Source of the DNA: Veillonella parvula
GTDB taxonomy: Bacteria > Bacillota > Negativicutes > Veillonellales > Veillonellaceae
DNA: 64,000 nt
Direction: 5' to 3'
Assembly: GCF_902810435.1 (NCBI RefSeq)
Contig: NZ_LR778174.1
Coordinates: 1,103,501-1,167,500 of the forward strand
This document shows, in pieces, positions 41,680-49,849 of the stretch (the first letter of the stretch is position 1; the number at the start of each line of letters is the position of its first letter). Below the pieces are notes generated by a model that did not search any database, was not told where the DNA came from, and saw nothing but the letters and a program-made list of their open reading frames with translations. Both the position numbers and the translations under genes were made by a program.

Positions 41680-42555
41680 TTATAATATTACCTTTTCTTT
41701 ATACTTTGGATTCATAGCTTGTTTCTTTAACTTTTGAATACGTTCTTCCGTGCGAGGATGTGTACTAAAAAGATTGCTCAAGCTTTCACCAATTCCCATC
41801 ATAGGGTTAATAATAAACATATGGGCTGTAGCATTACTTGCATTAGGCAATGCACCATGTTTAGAGTAGTAGTCAATTTTTGCAAGTGCAGAAGCCAGTG
41901 CTAATGGGTTGCGACACATATCTCCGCCTCCCTCATCAGCTAAAAACTCACGAGTACGGGAAATACTCATCTGAATAAGACCAGCTGCGATAGGTGCAAT
42001 AATGATCGTACCAAGAAGCGCCAAAGGGTTAGTGCCTTCTCGATCATCGGAGCGCCCAAATATGGCAGTGAATTGAAGTATATTGGCTATCATAGAAATA
42101 GCACCAGCCATCATAGCTGCAATTGTACTAATCAATGTATCTCGATTCTTAACATGTGTTAATTCATGTGCAAGCACACCTTCTAATTCTTCATCAGTTA
42201 ATAGACGTTGGATACCTTCTGTAACAGCAACTGCTGCATGACTAGGATTTCTACCTGTTGCAAATGCATTCGGTACTTCACTGGGAATGATATAAACCTT
42301 TGGCATTGGTAAATTACCATTTTTAGTCAATTTCTCTACCATTGCATATAGTTTTGGATTAGACTGTGCAGTAACAGGTTGAGCATTGTATTGGGCTAAA
42401 ACGATTTTATCGCTGTACCAATAAGACATAAAATTCATACCCATGGATATGACAAACATCATAATCATACCGCTTCTGCCGCCAATCATATCACCAATAA
42501 CCACTAAAATGGCCGTTAGCGTAGCTAACAAAAGTGTTGTTTTTATATTGTTCAT
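41680..42555 (-). CDS. htpX: HtpX membrane metalloprotease
   Basis: Zinc protease for quality control of membrane proteins, 291 residues. Two N-terminal hydrophobic segments, the zinc site [14 protein letters not shown] with a downstream EFLADEGGG glutamate, and two central helices. The start is ATG 42555, after TTGGAGG; the TTG at 42567 overlaps that ribosome site. Active side faces the cytoplasm. Between ndk and thrB. Confidence 0.95.
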   Translation of the reverse strand: MNNIKTTLLLATLTAILVVIGDMIGGRSGMIMMFVISMGMNFMSYWYSDKIVLAQYNAQPVTAQSNPKLYAMVEKLTKNGNLPMPKVYIIPSEVPNAFATGRNPSHAAVAVTEGIQRLLTDEELEGVLAHELTHVKNRDTLISTIAAMMAGAISMIANILQFTAIFGRSDDREGTNPLALLGTIIIAPIAAGLIQMSISRTREFLADEGGGDMCRNPLALASALAKIDYYSKHGALPNASNATAHMFIINPMMGIGESLSNLFSTHPRTEERIQKLKKQAMNPKYKEKVIL

Positions 42556-42610
42556 AGTTTCCTCCAATTATTGTTATGGACTATGCCTAACACTATAATT
42601 ATACCATAAA

Positions 42611-43525
42611 CTATATAATTAACGCTCCAGTTGTATCAGCTTCTAAGCAATATATTTTATTTTCAATCTCATTTGCTGTGAATACAGCCCCCATAGCCTT
42701 TGCTACCTCTTGTACATGAGCTTTATCAACATATGCAATTAGAGTAGAACCCGATCCACTGATAGTTGCACCGTAAGCTCCAGCAACTTTTGCGGCTTCA
42801 AAAACTTCATCACAATGAGGAATCAATGTCTTACGATAAGGTACATGCAAGTTGTCATCTAAGGCAACAGATAAATTACTTAATTGATGCGTAATTAAGC
42901 TTGTTACAAATAATGAAGCATGACTTACATTTTGTACAGCTTCTTTGAATGGAATATGATTTGGTAGCACAGAACGAGCATACTCAGTAGATACCATGAC
43001 TTCTGGTACTACAACAGCAAAATGTAGCTCCGGAGGAATAGAAATGACCGTGTTTAGTACCTTATTTTTTAAACCTGTAGCACAACATAAATTTCCGTAA
43101 ATAGCTGGCGCTACATTATCTGGATGACCTTCCATACGATTTGCTATAACCAGTAACTCTTCTTTTGAAAGTGGATGCTTTACTAATGCGTTCGCCAGTA
43201 AAAGTCCCCCTACTATAGCCGTACTACTACTACCTAGTCCACGAGAGGGAGGAATCAAGGTTTCAGAAGTTATATGACCATATCGAATTGGTTCTTGAGC
43301 AGTAGCAAAAACTTGATCCATAGCGAAACCAATTAGATTCTTTTTAGGATCTTCAGCGCGTAAAATATCTGCACCAAAACCTTCAAAAGTATATGTATAT
43401 TCTGTAGCATTTTCATCTGGTGTAAAGCTGAATATATTATAAAGATTTAGTGCTAATCCTAAGCAATCAAAACCTGGGCCACAGTTTGCACTAGTGGCAG
43501 GTACTTGTACACGAACAGTATTCAT
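42611..43525 (-). CDS. thrB: Homoserine kinase
   Basis: GHMP kinase of 304 residues making O-phosphohomoserine for threonine. VQVPATSANCGPGFDCLGLAL at the N-terminus, the nucleotide loop PPSRGLGSSSTAIVGGLLLAN, and GAYGATISGSGSTLIAYV near the C-terminus. Three bases after hom, so co-translated. No thrC (threonine synthase) follows; it must be elsewhere. Confidence 0.96.
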   Translation of the reverse strand: MNTVRVQVPATSANCGPGFDCLGLALNLYNIFSFTPDENATEYTYTFEGFGADILRAEDPKKNLIGFAMDQVFATAQEPIRYGHITSETLIPPSRGLGSSSTAIVGGLLLANALVKHPLSKEELLVIANRMEGHPDNVAPAIYGNLCCATGLKNKVLNTVISIPPELHFAVVVPEVMVSTEYARSVLPNHIPFKEAVQNVSHASLFVTSLITHQLSNLSVALDDNLHVPYRKTLIPHCDEVFEAAKVAGAYGATISGSGSTLIAYVDKAHVQEVAKAMGAVFTANEIENKIYCLEADTTGALII

Positions 43526-43527
43526 AA

Positions 43528-44817
43528 TTAAGCTTCCATAATACGAATAACACTATTAACAGCCTTAACGGAGCGCAAGCTATTAAAAGAGTCTATAAGA
43601 TTTAAAATATAAGATCTTGGGCATTTAGATGTAACAATGGCAAGAACTGCAGTTTCTGGATCCATATTTCGTTGAACGATGGATAAAACAGAAATTTTTT
43701 GTTCTGCTAATTTTGCAGAGATTTTTGCTAGAACACCTGTTTTATTATCCACTGCTAAACGCAAGTAGTAGCTAGATTGGATTTTACCTGGAGAATAAAT
43801 ATCTTTTTGATCATAATAGAACGGTTTCAAGCGCCCTGTTTCATTATAAGAGACATTCTTTGCCACTTCCATTATGTCAGATACTACAGAACTACCTGTC
43901 GGTAAGCTACCTGCACCACGACCATATAGCATGACATCATCGATACCATTGCCCTTAACATAAATTGCATTGTAGGATCCTCGAACAGATGCTAATGGAT
44001 GTGTCGTAGGAATAAATGCAGGATATACATTTAAAGATAATCCTTGAGCAGTTTCTTTAGCAATACCTAATAATTTAATATTGTAACCAAACTCTTTCCC
44101 AAATTTTATATCTTCAGTATCAATACAAGTAATACCTTCTACAGTTACATCTTCAAAGAAAATACGACGGTTAAAGCTAATAGATGCAAGGATTGCCAAT
44201 TTACGAGCTGCATCAAGGCCTTCTACATCAGCTGTAGGATCTGCCTCTGCATATCCTAAATCTTGTGCTTCTTTTAATACATCTTGGTAGCTTAAACCTT
44301 CTTCAGACATTTTAGTCAAAATAAAGTTTGTAGTACCATTCATAATACCAATGATTTCAGTAATACGATTACCGGCTAACGATTCATATAATGTGCGGAT
44401 TATAGGAATACCACCTAGAACAGATGCTTCAAAACGTAGATCTACCCCATTTTTACTCGCTAAGTCTAATAAGTATGGACCAGCTTCTGCTAATAAGTCT
44501 TTATTGGCAGTTACCACATTCTTCTTAGCTTTTAAAGCTCCTTCTACGCAATCCTTAGCAAAGCTTGTACCACCCATCAATTCCACTACCATTTGGATGG
44601 AATCGTCTTTTAACACTTCATCAATATCAGTTACATATTTAGCTGTTTCTGGTAATGTAATATGACTATATTTTTCTGGATTTCGTACATAAATTTTTGA
44701 AATTTCAACATTGACACCTGTACGATTTTTAATTAATTCAGCATTGTCTTGCAATAAGTTAAAAGTACCTTGTGCAACAGTACCAAAACCTAATAAAGCA
44801 ATTTTTATAGTGGTCAT
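43528..44817 (-). CDS. hom: Homoserine dehydrogenase
   Basis: Reduces aspartate semialdehyde to homoserine. 429 residues: NAD(P) loop ALLGFGTVAQGTFN, VTANKDLLAEAGPYL, GIMNGTTNFILTKM, ADPTADVEGLDAARKLAILASI with the catalytic aspartate and lysine, then a C-terminal ACT domain (YLRLAVDNKTGVLAKISAKLAEQKISVLSIVQR), typical of threonine-feedback-regulated forms. Between the ACT regulator and thrB. Confidence 0.97.
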   Translation of the reverse strand: MTTIKIALLGFGTVAQGTFNLLQDNAELIKNRTGVNVEISKIYVRNPEKYSHITLPETAKYVTDIDEVLKDDSIQMVVELMGGTSFAKDCVEGALKAKKNVVTANKDLLAEAGPYLLDLASKNGVDLRFEASVLGGIPIIRTLYESLAGNRITEIIGIMNGTTNFILTKMSEEGLSYQDVLKEAQDLGYAEADPTADVEGLDAARKLAILASISFNRRIFFEDVTVEGITCIDTEDIKFGKEFGYNIKLLGIAKETAQGLSLNVYPAFIPTTHPLASVRGSYNAIYVKGNGIDDVMLYGRGAGSLPTGSSVVSDIMEVAKNVSYNETGRLKPFYYDQKDIYSPGKIQSSYYLRLAVDNKTGVLAKISAKLAEQKISVLSIVQRNMDPETAVLAIVTSKCPRSYILNLIDSFNSLRSVKAVNSVIRIMEA

Positions 44818-44841
44818 AATCGTCCTACTCTCTTAATTAGC

Positions 44842-45291
44842 CTATGCTTGGCCTAAAATTTCTACCTTGATAATACCCTTCATAGAGCGAATATCTAGCA
44901 ATAAATCTTCTAATGAACCTTGTAAATCCTTGGTTTCAAAAGAAATGCTACTATTCGCAATGCCTTGTAATGGAATATCTTGATTAATCGTTAAAATACT
45001 ACCGTTACGTTCAGCAATGGCTTTCAAAACGCTTGATAACATACCAGATTCATTTGACATAGAAACATAAATACTAACAATTTTCCCTTGAGCAATTTCA
45101 AAAAATGGAAAAACATAATCCTTGTATTTATAATACGCAGATCGACTTAAATCCATTTTTTCAACTGCTTCGTTAATTGTTTTAACCTCACCTAGTTTTA
45201 GAATTTCTTTTACTTTTATCGTCTTTTTTATAGCCTCTGGTAAAATATCTTCTTGAACCAGATAAAATTTATCTTTTTTTGGTTTAGACAT
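44842..45291 (-). CDS. pheB: ACT-domain regulatory protein (PheB type)
   Basis: A 149-residue protein with an N-terminal small helical part (KTINEAVEKMDLSRSAYYKYKDYVFPF, helix-turn-helix-like) and a C-terminal ACT domain (IVSIYVSMSNESGMLSSVLKAIAERNGSILTINQDIPLQG). PheB-type proteins sit next to hom in many Firmicutes and are presumed to sense an amino acid. The start is ATG 45291, after GGGAG; the upstream frame to 45348 overlaps the previous gene. No partner domain is present. Confidence 0.88.
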   Translation of the reverse strand: MSKPKKDKFYLVQEDILPEAIKKTIKVKEILKLGEVKTINEAVEKMDLSRSAYYKYKDYVFPFFEIAQGKIVSIYVSMSNESGMLSSVLKAIAERNGSILTINQDIPLQGIANSSISFETKDLQGSLEDLLLDIRSMKGIIKVEILGQA

Positions 45292-45304
45292 AGAGCACAC
45301 TCCC

Positions 45305-46297
45305 TTATTGTTCTCTTGAAGTTTCTTGGGCAACGAATTGTCGTCCATATAATGTTAATACTGCATACATACCGATGAAGAATGGCATATATTCAGCCAC
45401 AACACGCCATCCTACAGCGATGATGCCCACTGTTCCATTAGGTACAAAGGCACTAAATAATACTACAAATAGACCTTCTGCAATGCCTGTTCCCCCTGGG
45501 GTTGGTGCAAAATACAAAATAAGATTTAATAAAATCATGCGATCTAAAATATCGATAATAGGAATATCTGGTGTGAAAGCATACATTAAAGCGGGTGCAA
45601 TACAATATAAGCATAATAAACTCAAACCAGATTCAATAAAAACTATTAAAGATTGGACAGGTTGTTTATAAAGTAAACCAAGACCTTGATTTAATGTTTC
45701 TAATTTAGAAAGCCAATCTTTAGTGTTATGTGCTTTAAATCGTTGTGCTAGATTATAGACAAATTGACGCATATATTTAGTCTGTAATATATAAGTTCCC
45801 ACTAAGGCCGCTATAACAGCAAGCACGGCAAAAATCAAAAGCATATCACGAGAGATATATGGAATTTCAATAGCATCTCGTAAGAATACTAATGGCAGCA
45901 TAATGACCAAAAACATAATGGAAAATACGGTACGTATTAATACAATCGGTGTACCTTTAGATATAGGTACGCCATAACTTCTCAACACCAGTACTTGCGC
46001 GACAGCACCCCCGCTAGCTCCAGGTGTCAACATAGCCATAAAATAATTACTAAAAATAACTCGTAGCACTGCTCGTATCGATAACTTGTAACCACCAATT
46101 TTTACGAGCCTTTGAAGTCGTAATCCATCAAAATACATACCTGCTACTAAAGCAACTACAGCTAATAATAAGGAAATACTATTAAAAGATGATATGGCTT
46201 TCAATGCATCTAAATCAATAGTATAGTAAATGATACCAATTGATACAGCCAACAACAAGAGAAACATAAAGATGCCTCTCTTCATCATTTTACTCAT
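45305..46297 (-). CDS. Flippase-like/lysylphosphatidylglycerol synthase-type membrane protein
   Basis: Integral membrane protein of 330 residues with about eight helices of the UPF0104/LPG_synthase_TM family. Marks include LSIRAVLRVIFSNYFMAMLTPGASGGAVAQVLVLRSYGVPISKG and FAPTPGGTGIAEGLF. The family includes MprF N-parts and proteins thought to move lipid-linked molecules. ATG overlaps the stop of the ChbG-like gene by 4 bases (ATGA), so the two are translationally coupled. The substrate is unknown. Confidence 0.85.
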   Translation of the reverse strand: MSKMMKRGIFMFLLLLAVSIGIIYYTIDLDALKAISSFNSISLLLAVVALVAGMYFDGLRLQRLVKIGGYKLSIRAVLRVIFSNYFMAMLTPGASGGAVAQVLVLRSYGVPISKGTPIVLIRTVFSIMFLVIMLPLVFLRDAIEIPYISRDMLLIFAVLAVIAALVGTYILQTKYMRQFVYNLAQRFKAHNTKDWLSKLETLNQGLGLLYKQPVQSLIVFIESGLSLLCLYCIAPALMYAFTPDIPIIDILDRMILLNLILYFAPTPGGTGIAEGLFVVLFSAFVPNGTVGIIAVGWRVVAEYMPFFIGMYAVLTLYGRQFVAQETSREQ

Positions 46298-47148
46298 ACC
46301 AAGTCTCCATAATTAATGAGCTCTATATCATGTTGACTTATATATAATCGCGTATGACTGGAACAGAGTGCTTGCAACTCATCTTCCCAATGATAACCCC
46401 AATTATAAAGCTTACTAAGAATACTACTATTACTACCTGGGTGAACCATCAATTCATGGGTACCAGAATGTTTATTTACCGCTTTTAGGATACCCATTAG
46501 AGATTTCTGATTTATATGGCCTCCATTTACCATGCCCCAAAAATATTGGGTTGTAGTCATACAATTATTTCGTATGATTGGTCGCGCATTAGCCGCAACC
46601 GTTGATAAACCAACTTTACCAAGAAATCGAATTGGGGAATACATATAATTCATAAAACCAGTAGACTCATCGGGTATACGTATAGCATGTATACCAAAGG
46701 ATTTTGCCTGTTCAATCACAATTGGCAATACCGTTGGTAGAACATGCATATGTTGATGTCCATCAATATGAGTTACCCTTAAGCCGGTATCCATTATTTG
46801 AGCTATTTGTCCATGAATCTCTTTACGTAATTCACTATAATTGATTTTGCCAGAGTAAATACGTTTAATAAATTCTACATAGTTCTCTGGAAATACACCT
46901 TCTGGTGTGAGAAGTGATGAAACTTCTGATGGATCACATACTGGTTTCACCCCACCTACCAAGGTAATATGAATACCAATGCCCAACTTAGGGTTTTGTT
47001 TTGCCATACTTACGGCTTCTGTAAAAGCTTCTCCTCCTGCCATTAAAGAGGTACTGGTAATAATACCTCTACGATGACCATCAATAATACCAGCATTAAC
47101 TGCACTATGAAGGCCAAAATCGTCTGCATTTACAATTAATTTGGACAT
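46294..47148 (-). CDS. ChbG/HpnK (YdjC-like) carbohydrate deacetylase
   Basis: A 284-residue YdjC-family protein: LIVNADDFGLHSAVNAGI with the metal-binding Asp pair, IGIHITLVGG, THIDGHQHMHVLPTVLP and VHPG. Known members deacetylate chito-oligosaccharides or act on hopanoid sugars. The start is ATG 47148, after AAGGAAG. It is coupled to the flippase-like gene, suggesting the deacetylated sugar is part of a lipid-linked molecule. A T-tract hairpin lies directly before its ribosome site and a promoter before that. Confidence 0.87.
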   Translation of the reverse strand: MSKLIVNADDFGLHSAVNAGIIDGHRRGIITSTSLMAGGEAFTEAVSMAKQNPKLGIGIHITLVGGVKPVCDPSEVSSLLTPEGVFPENYVEFIKRIYSGKINYSELRKEIHGQIAQIMDTGLRVTHIDGHQHMHVLPTVLPIVIEQAKSFGIHAIRIPDESTGFMNYMYSPIRFLGKVGLSTVAANARPIIRNNCMTTTQYFWGMVNGGHINQKSLMGILKAVNKHSGTHELMVHPGSNSSILSKLYNWGYHWEDELQALCSSHTRLYISQHDIELINYGDLV

Positions 47149-47167
47149 AGTTATCTTCCTTTTCATG

Positions 47168-47193
47168 AAAAAAAGGGAGAACTTTGTTCTCCC
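47168..47193 (-). terminator. Terminator hairpin in the leader of the chbG unit
   Basis: On the minus strand GGGAGAAC-AAA-GTTCTCCC followed by TTTTTTT, ending shortly before the AAGGAAG ribosome site and starting about 10 bases after the expected transcription start. It must be bypassed for the unit to be made. Confidence 0.88.
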
Positions 47194-47209
47194 ACAAAGG
47201 ATATATGTT

Positions 47210-47239
47210 ATTGTACCAAATACACAACTAAAAAATCAA
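47210..47239 (-). promoter_or_regulatory. Promoter of the chbG-flippase-ACT-hom-thrB unit
   Basis: On the minus strand -35 TTGATT (47239-47234), 18-base spacer, -10 TACAAT (47215-47210). It lies between the trmH-type gene's terminator and the leader hairpin. Confidence 0.6.
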
Positions 47240-47242
47240 TAC

Positions 47243-47279
47243 AAAAGCCCTCTACTTGTATACTAGTAGAGGACTTTTT
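47243..47279 (-). terminator. Terminator of the SpoU methyltransferase gene
   Basis: CCTCTACT/AGTAGAGG stem extended by AAAAG/CTTTT across one mismatch, with T-rich sequence after it on the minus strand. Confidence 0.88.
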
Positions 47280-47307
47280 ATAAGGTCATAAATTTTTATC
47301 ATATATA

Positions 47308-48102
47308 CTAAGGCATCAATTGTTCTTGTACTTTATACATACATAATGCAGCAGCTACGCTTACATTTAAGGATTCCATATCACCATACATAGGAATCAT
47401 AATACGATTTGTACATAGATTCATAACCTCTGGTGTTACGCCATTCCCTTCGTTTCCTAATACTAGCATAGTTCGCTTAGCATAACGTACAGTATGATAA
47501 GGATTGGAATGTTCTAAAGCAGTTACATAGGTAGTCATATTAGACTCAGTTACCATATCATGTAACAGAGATAAGGTAATATCCTCATATAAAGGTATTT
47601 TATGTAAGGCGCTCATAGTACTGCGCACTGTCTTGTCATTAAAAGGGTCCACAGTTCCTTTCATCAAAAATATACCTTTTACACCTGCTGCAACTGCTGT
47701 ACGAATTATGGTACCTAGATTGCCAGGATCTTGAACTCCATCTAATGTAATATATAAGCCATCATCAATGTGAATGCTTTCCATATCGTATTTTGGTTTT
47801 GATACAATAGCAACTACACCTTGTCCATTTACGGTATTATCCACCTTATCAAATATTGGATCTTGTGCAATAAATTTAGGTACAAATTGAACAGTATCTA
47901 AGTCTAATAAATCTAATACATGTTTATCTTGCGCTTTAGATTCACGTATAACAATTGTTTTTACTGCCCCCATAGCTGCAATATCTCGAATAGATCGAAT
48001 ACCTTCAACAATGTACTCTCCATATTTTTGGCGATTTTTACGCTGCCCTAATGAGATAATTCGCTTAATGGTCTTATTATCTTTAGATTGGATACATTCC
48101 AT
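47308..48102 (-). CDS. TrmH/SpoU-family RNA 2'-O-methyltransferase
   Basis: A 264-residue SPOUT enzyme with an N-terminal SpoU_sub_bind part (YGEYIVEGIRSIRDIA) and the knotted core LDGVQDPGNLGTIIRTAVAAGVKGIFLMKGTVDPFNDKTVRSTMSALHKIPL and VLGNEGNGVTPEVMNLC and IPMYGDMESLNVSVAAALCMY. Closest in style to YsgA of Bacillus; the target nucleotide is not set. The start is ATG 48102 after GGGAG; the GTG at 48114 overlaps the ABC gene end. It is separated from the ABC gene by one base. Confidence 0.9.
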   Translation of the reverse strand: MECIQSKDNKTIKRIISLGQRKNRQKYGEYIVEGIRSIRDIAAMGAVKTIVIRESKAQDKHVLDLLDLDTVQFVPKFIAQDPIFDKVDNTVNGQGVVAIVSKPKYDMESIHIDDGLYITLDGVQDPGNLGTIIRTAVAAGVKGIFLMKGTVDPFNDKTVRSTMSALHKIPLYEDITLSLLHDMVTESNMTTYVTALEHSNPYHTVRYAKRTMLVLGNEGNGVTPEVMNLCTNRIMIPMYGDMESLNVSVAAALCMYKVQEQLMP

Positions 48103-48103
48103 A

Positions 48104-49849
48104 CTAACTCCCACTGTGTTGATTATTCCAGAGATTATAAAAGGTCCCTTTTAAGTTGATAAGTTCATCAAAAGATCCTATTTCTATTATTTTACCATAT
48201 TCCATATACACTATTTTATTGGCATCTTTTACTGTTGAAAGGCGATGAGCAATACTTACAATTGTTTTACTACCTCGAATATTTTCAATACTTGCTTGAA
48301 TTTGCTTCTCCGTATGACTATCAATGTTAGCCGTTGCTTCATCTAACAATAGAATAGGTGTTTTTTTAATCAAGGTACGGCCAAAAGCCAACAATTGCTT
48401 TTGCCCATCAGATAGTAAGGAGCCTAAATAACCAACCGGTGTGTCATACCCTTCCGGAAGGTGTTCAATCATAGAATGCAAGTTAACTTGTTTTGCTGCA
48501 TTGACCATATCCTCATTAGAAATTGATGTATCAAAAAGTGTTAAATTATCTCTAATGGAACCCTTAAATAGATAAGCTTGCTGAAAAACATATCCCATTA
48601 AATGACGAAGTACAGAACTATCATATTGGGCAATATTTATACCGTTAATATAGATAGCCCCTCTTGTTGGTTTGTAGATTCCCATCAACAATGACAAAAG
48701 TGTTGATTTACCACTACCAGAAGGCCCTACAATACCTATGAATTCTCCAGCTTTAATAGTGAATGTAAAGTCCTCTAGCGCATAAACGTCGTTATTTTCA
48801 TAGGAAAACCATACATGCTCGAATTCAATCGTCTCTATATATTTAAATTCATCAGGAACTTCATTAGCCATCTGACGCTCTTCTTCCTCTAATAAGGGAA
48901 CTAATCTTTCAGCACCAGCTAATGCGCTTTGTAGAGAGTTATATTTATCTGCAATTTCCTTTAATGGTTGGAAGAATCGGTCCATATATTGTATAAAGGC
49001 AAATACTGTACCAGCATCAGCTACGGAGTCTATTAAATTCGTAGTTGTAAAAATAACAATTAACGCAACAAAGAATAGACCATCTACGAGCGGTCTAAAA
49101 ATAGAAAATGTGGTAACCTCAAAAAGACCTGCTTCTAAGAAACCTTTATTAACAGTATTATAACGTTCCTCAATTGCTCTTTCGCCACCATAGGATTTTA
49201 CGATTACAATATAATTTAACAGTTCCTTGATGCTTGCATTAGAAGCAGCTACAGAACGTCTTACCTGACGGAATGCTTTGCGAGAAAACTTTTGAAACAC
49301 CCAAATAATTCCACCCATTATAGGTAGTAAAATTGTCATGATTATTGCTAAAGGTACATTAATGGCATACATAAATCCTAATATACCAATAATCATTAAA
49401 CCGCTACTTGCCAAATTCAGAATTACATCTGTATATAATGTACGTAATGACTCTACATCATTAGTAATGCGAGTTACCCAATTCCCAATTGGCAACTTAT
49501 AGAACTCATCATGTGGTTTATTAAGAATCTTTTGGAATATAATACTACGAATATTATAGATAATTTTTTGACCAAAACTTTTTAAAAAGTAATTCTCTAC
49601 AAAGATAAACAATACACTACCAATTATAGTAAAGCCATACATTAAAGCATAGTATTCAATAACAGCGATATCATTAGTGGCAAATCCAAGATCGATAACT
49701 TGCTTAGTTAAATATGGGCGTAAAAGTAATAGTACTAAATTTCCTGCGAGCGCAACCGTTGCTAAAAATAGAATACCTAAATAAGGCTTAATGTAGCCAG
49801 TTATATAGGAGAATAGAGCCCAGTCATTTCTTAGATCACGCTTCTTCAT
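48104..49849 (-). CDS. ABC exporter half, canonical ATPase subunit of a heterodimer
   Basis: A 581-residue half-transporter: six-helix domain (about 1-310), then an ATPase. Walker A GIVGPSGSGKSTLLSLLMG, Walker B PILLLDEATANIDSH with catalytic glutamate, and switch histidine SIAHRLST. The signature is degenerate, LSDGQKQLLAF instead of LSGGQ. The partner has the reverse pattern. This fits heterodimeric exporters such as TM287/288, with one weak and one active site. The start is ATG 49849, after GGAGGGGGCC, overlapping the end of the partner gene. Substrate unknown; drug or lipid/peptide export possible. Confidence 0.93.
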   Translation of the reverse strand: MKKRDLRNDWALFSYITGYIKPYLGILFLATVALAGNLVLLLLRPYLTKQVIDLGFATNDIAVIEYYALMYGFTIIGSVLFIFVENYFLKSFGQKIIYNIRSIIFQKILNKPHDEFYKLPIGNWVTRITNDVESLRTLYTDVILNLASSGLMIIGILGFMYAINVPLAIIMTILLPIMGGIIWVFQKFSRKAFRQVRRSVAASNASIKELLNYIVIVKSYGGERAIEERYNTVNKGFLEAGLFEVTTFSIFRPLVDGLFFVALIVIFTTTNLIDSVADAGTVFAFIQYMDRFFQPLKEIADKYNSLQSALAGAERLVPLLEEEERQMANEVPDEFKYIETIEFEHVWFSYENNDVYALEDFTFTIKAGEFIGIVGPSGSGKSTLLSLLMGIYKPTRGAIYINGINIAQYDSSVLRHLMGYVFQQAYLFKGSIRDNLTLFDTSISNEDMVNAAKQVNLHSMIEHLPEGYDTPVGYLGSLLSDGQKQLLAFGRTLIKKTPILLLDEATANIDSHTEKQIQASIENIRGSKTIVSIAHRLSTVKDANKIVYMEYGKIIEIGSFDELINLKGTFYNLWNNQHSGS

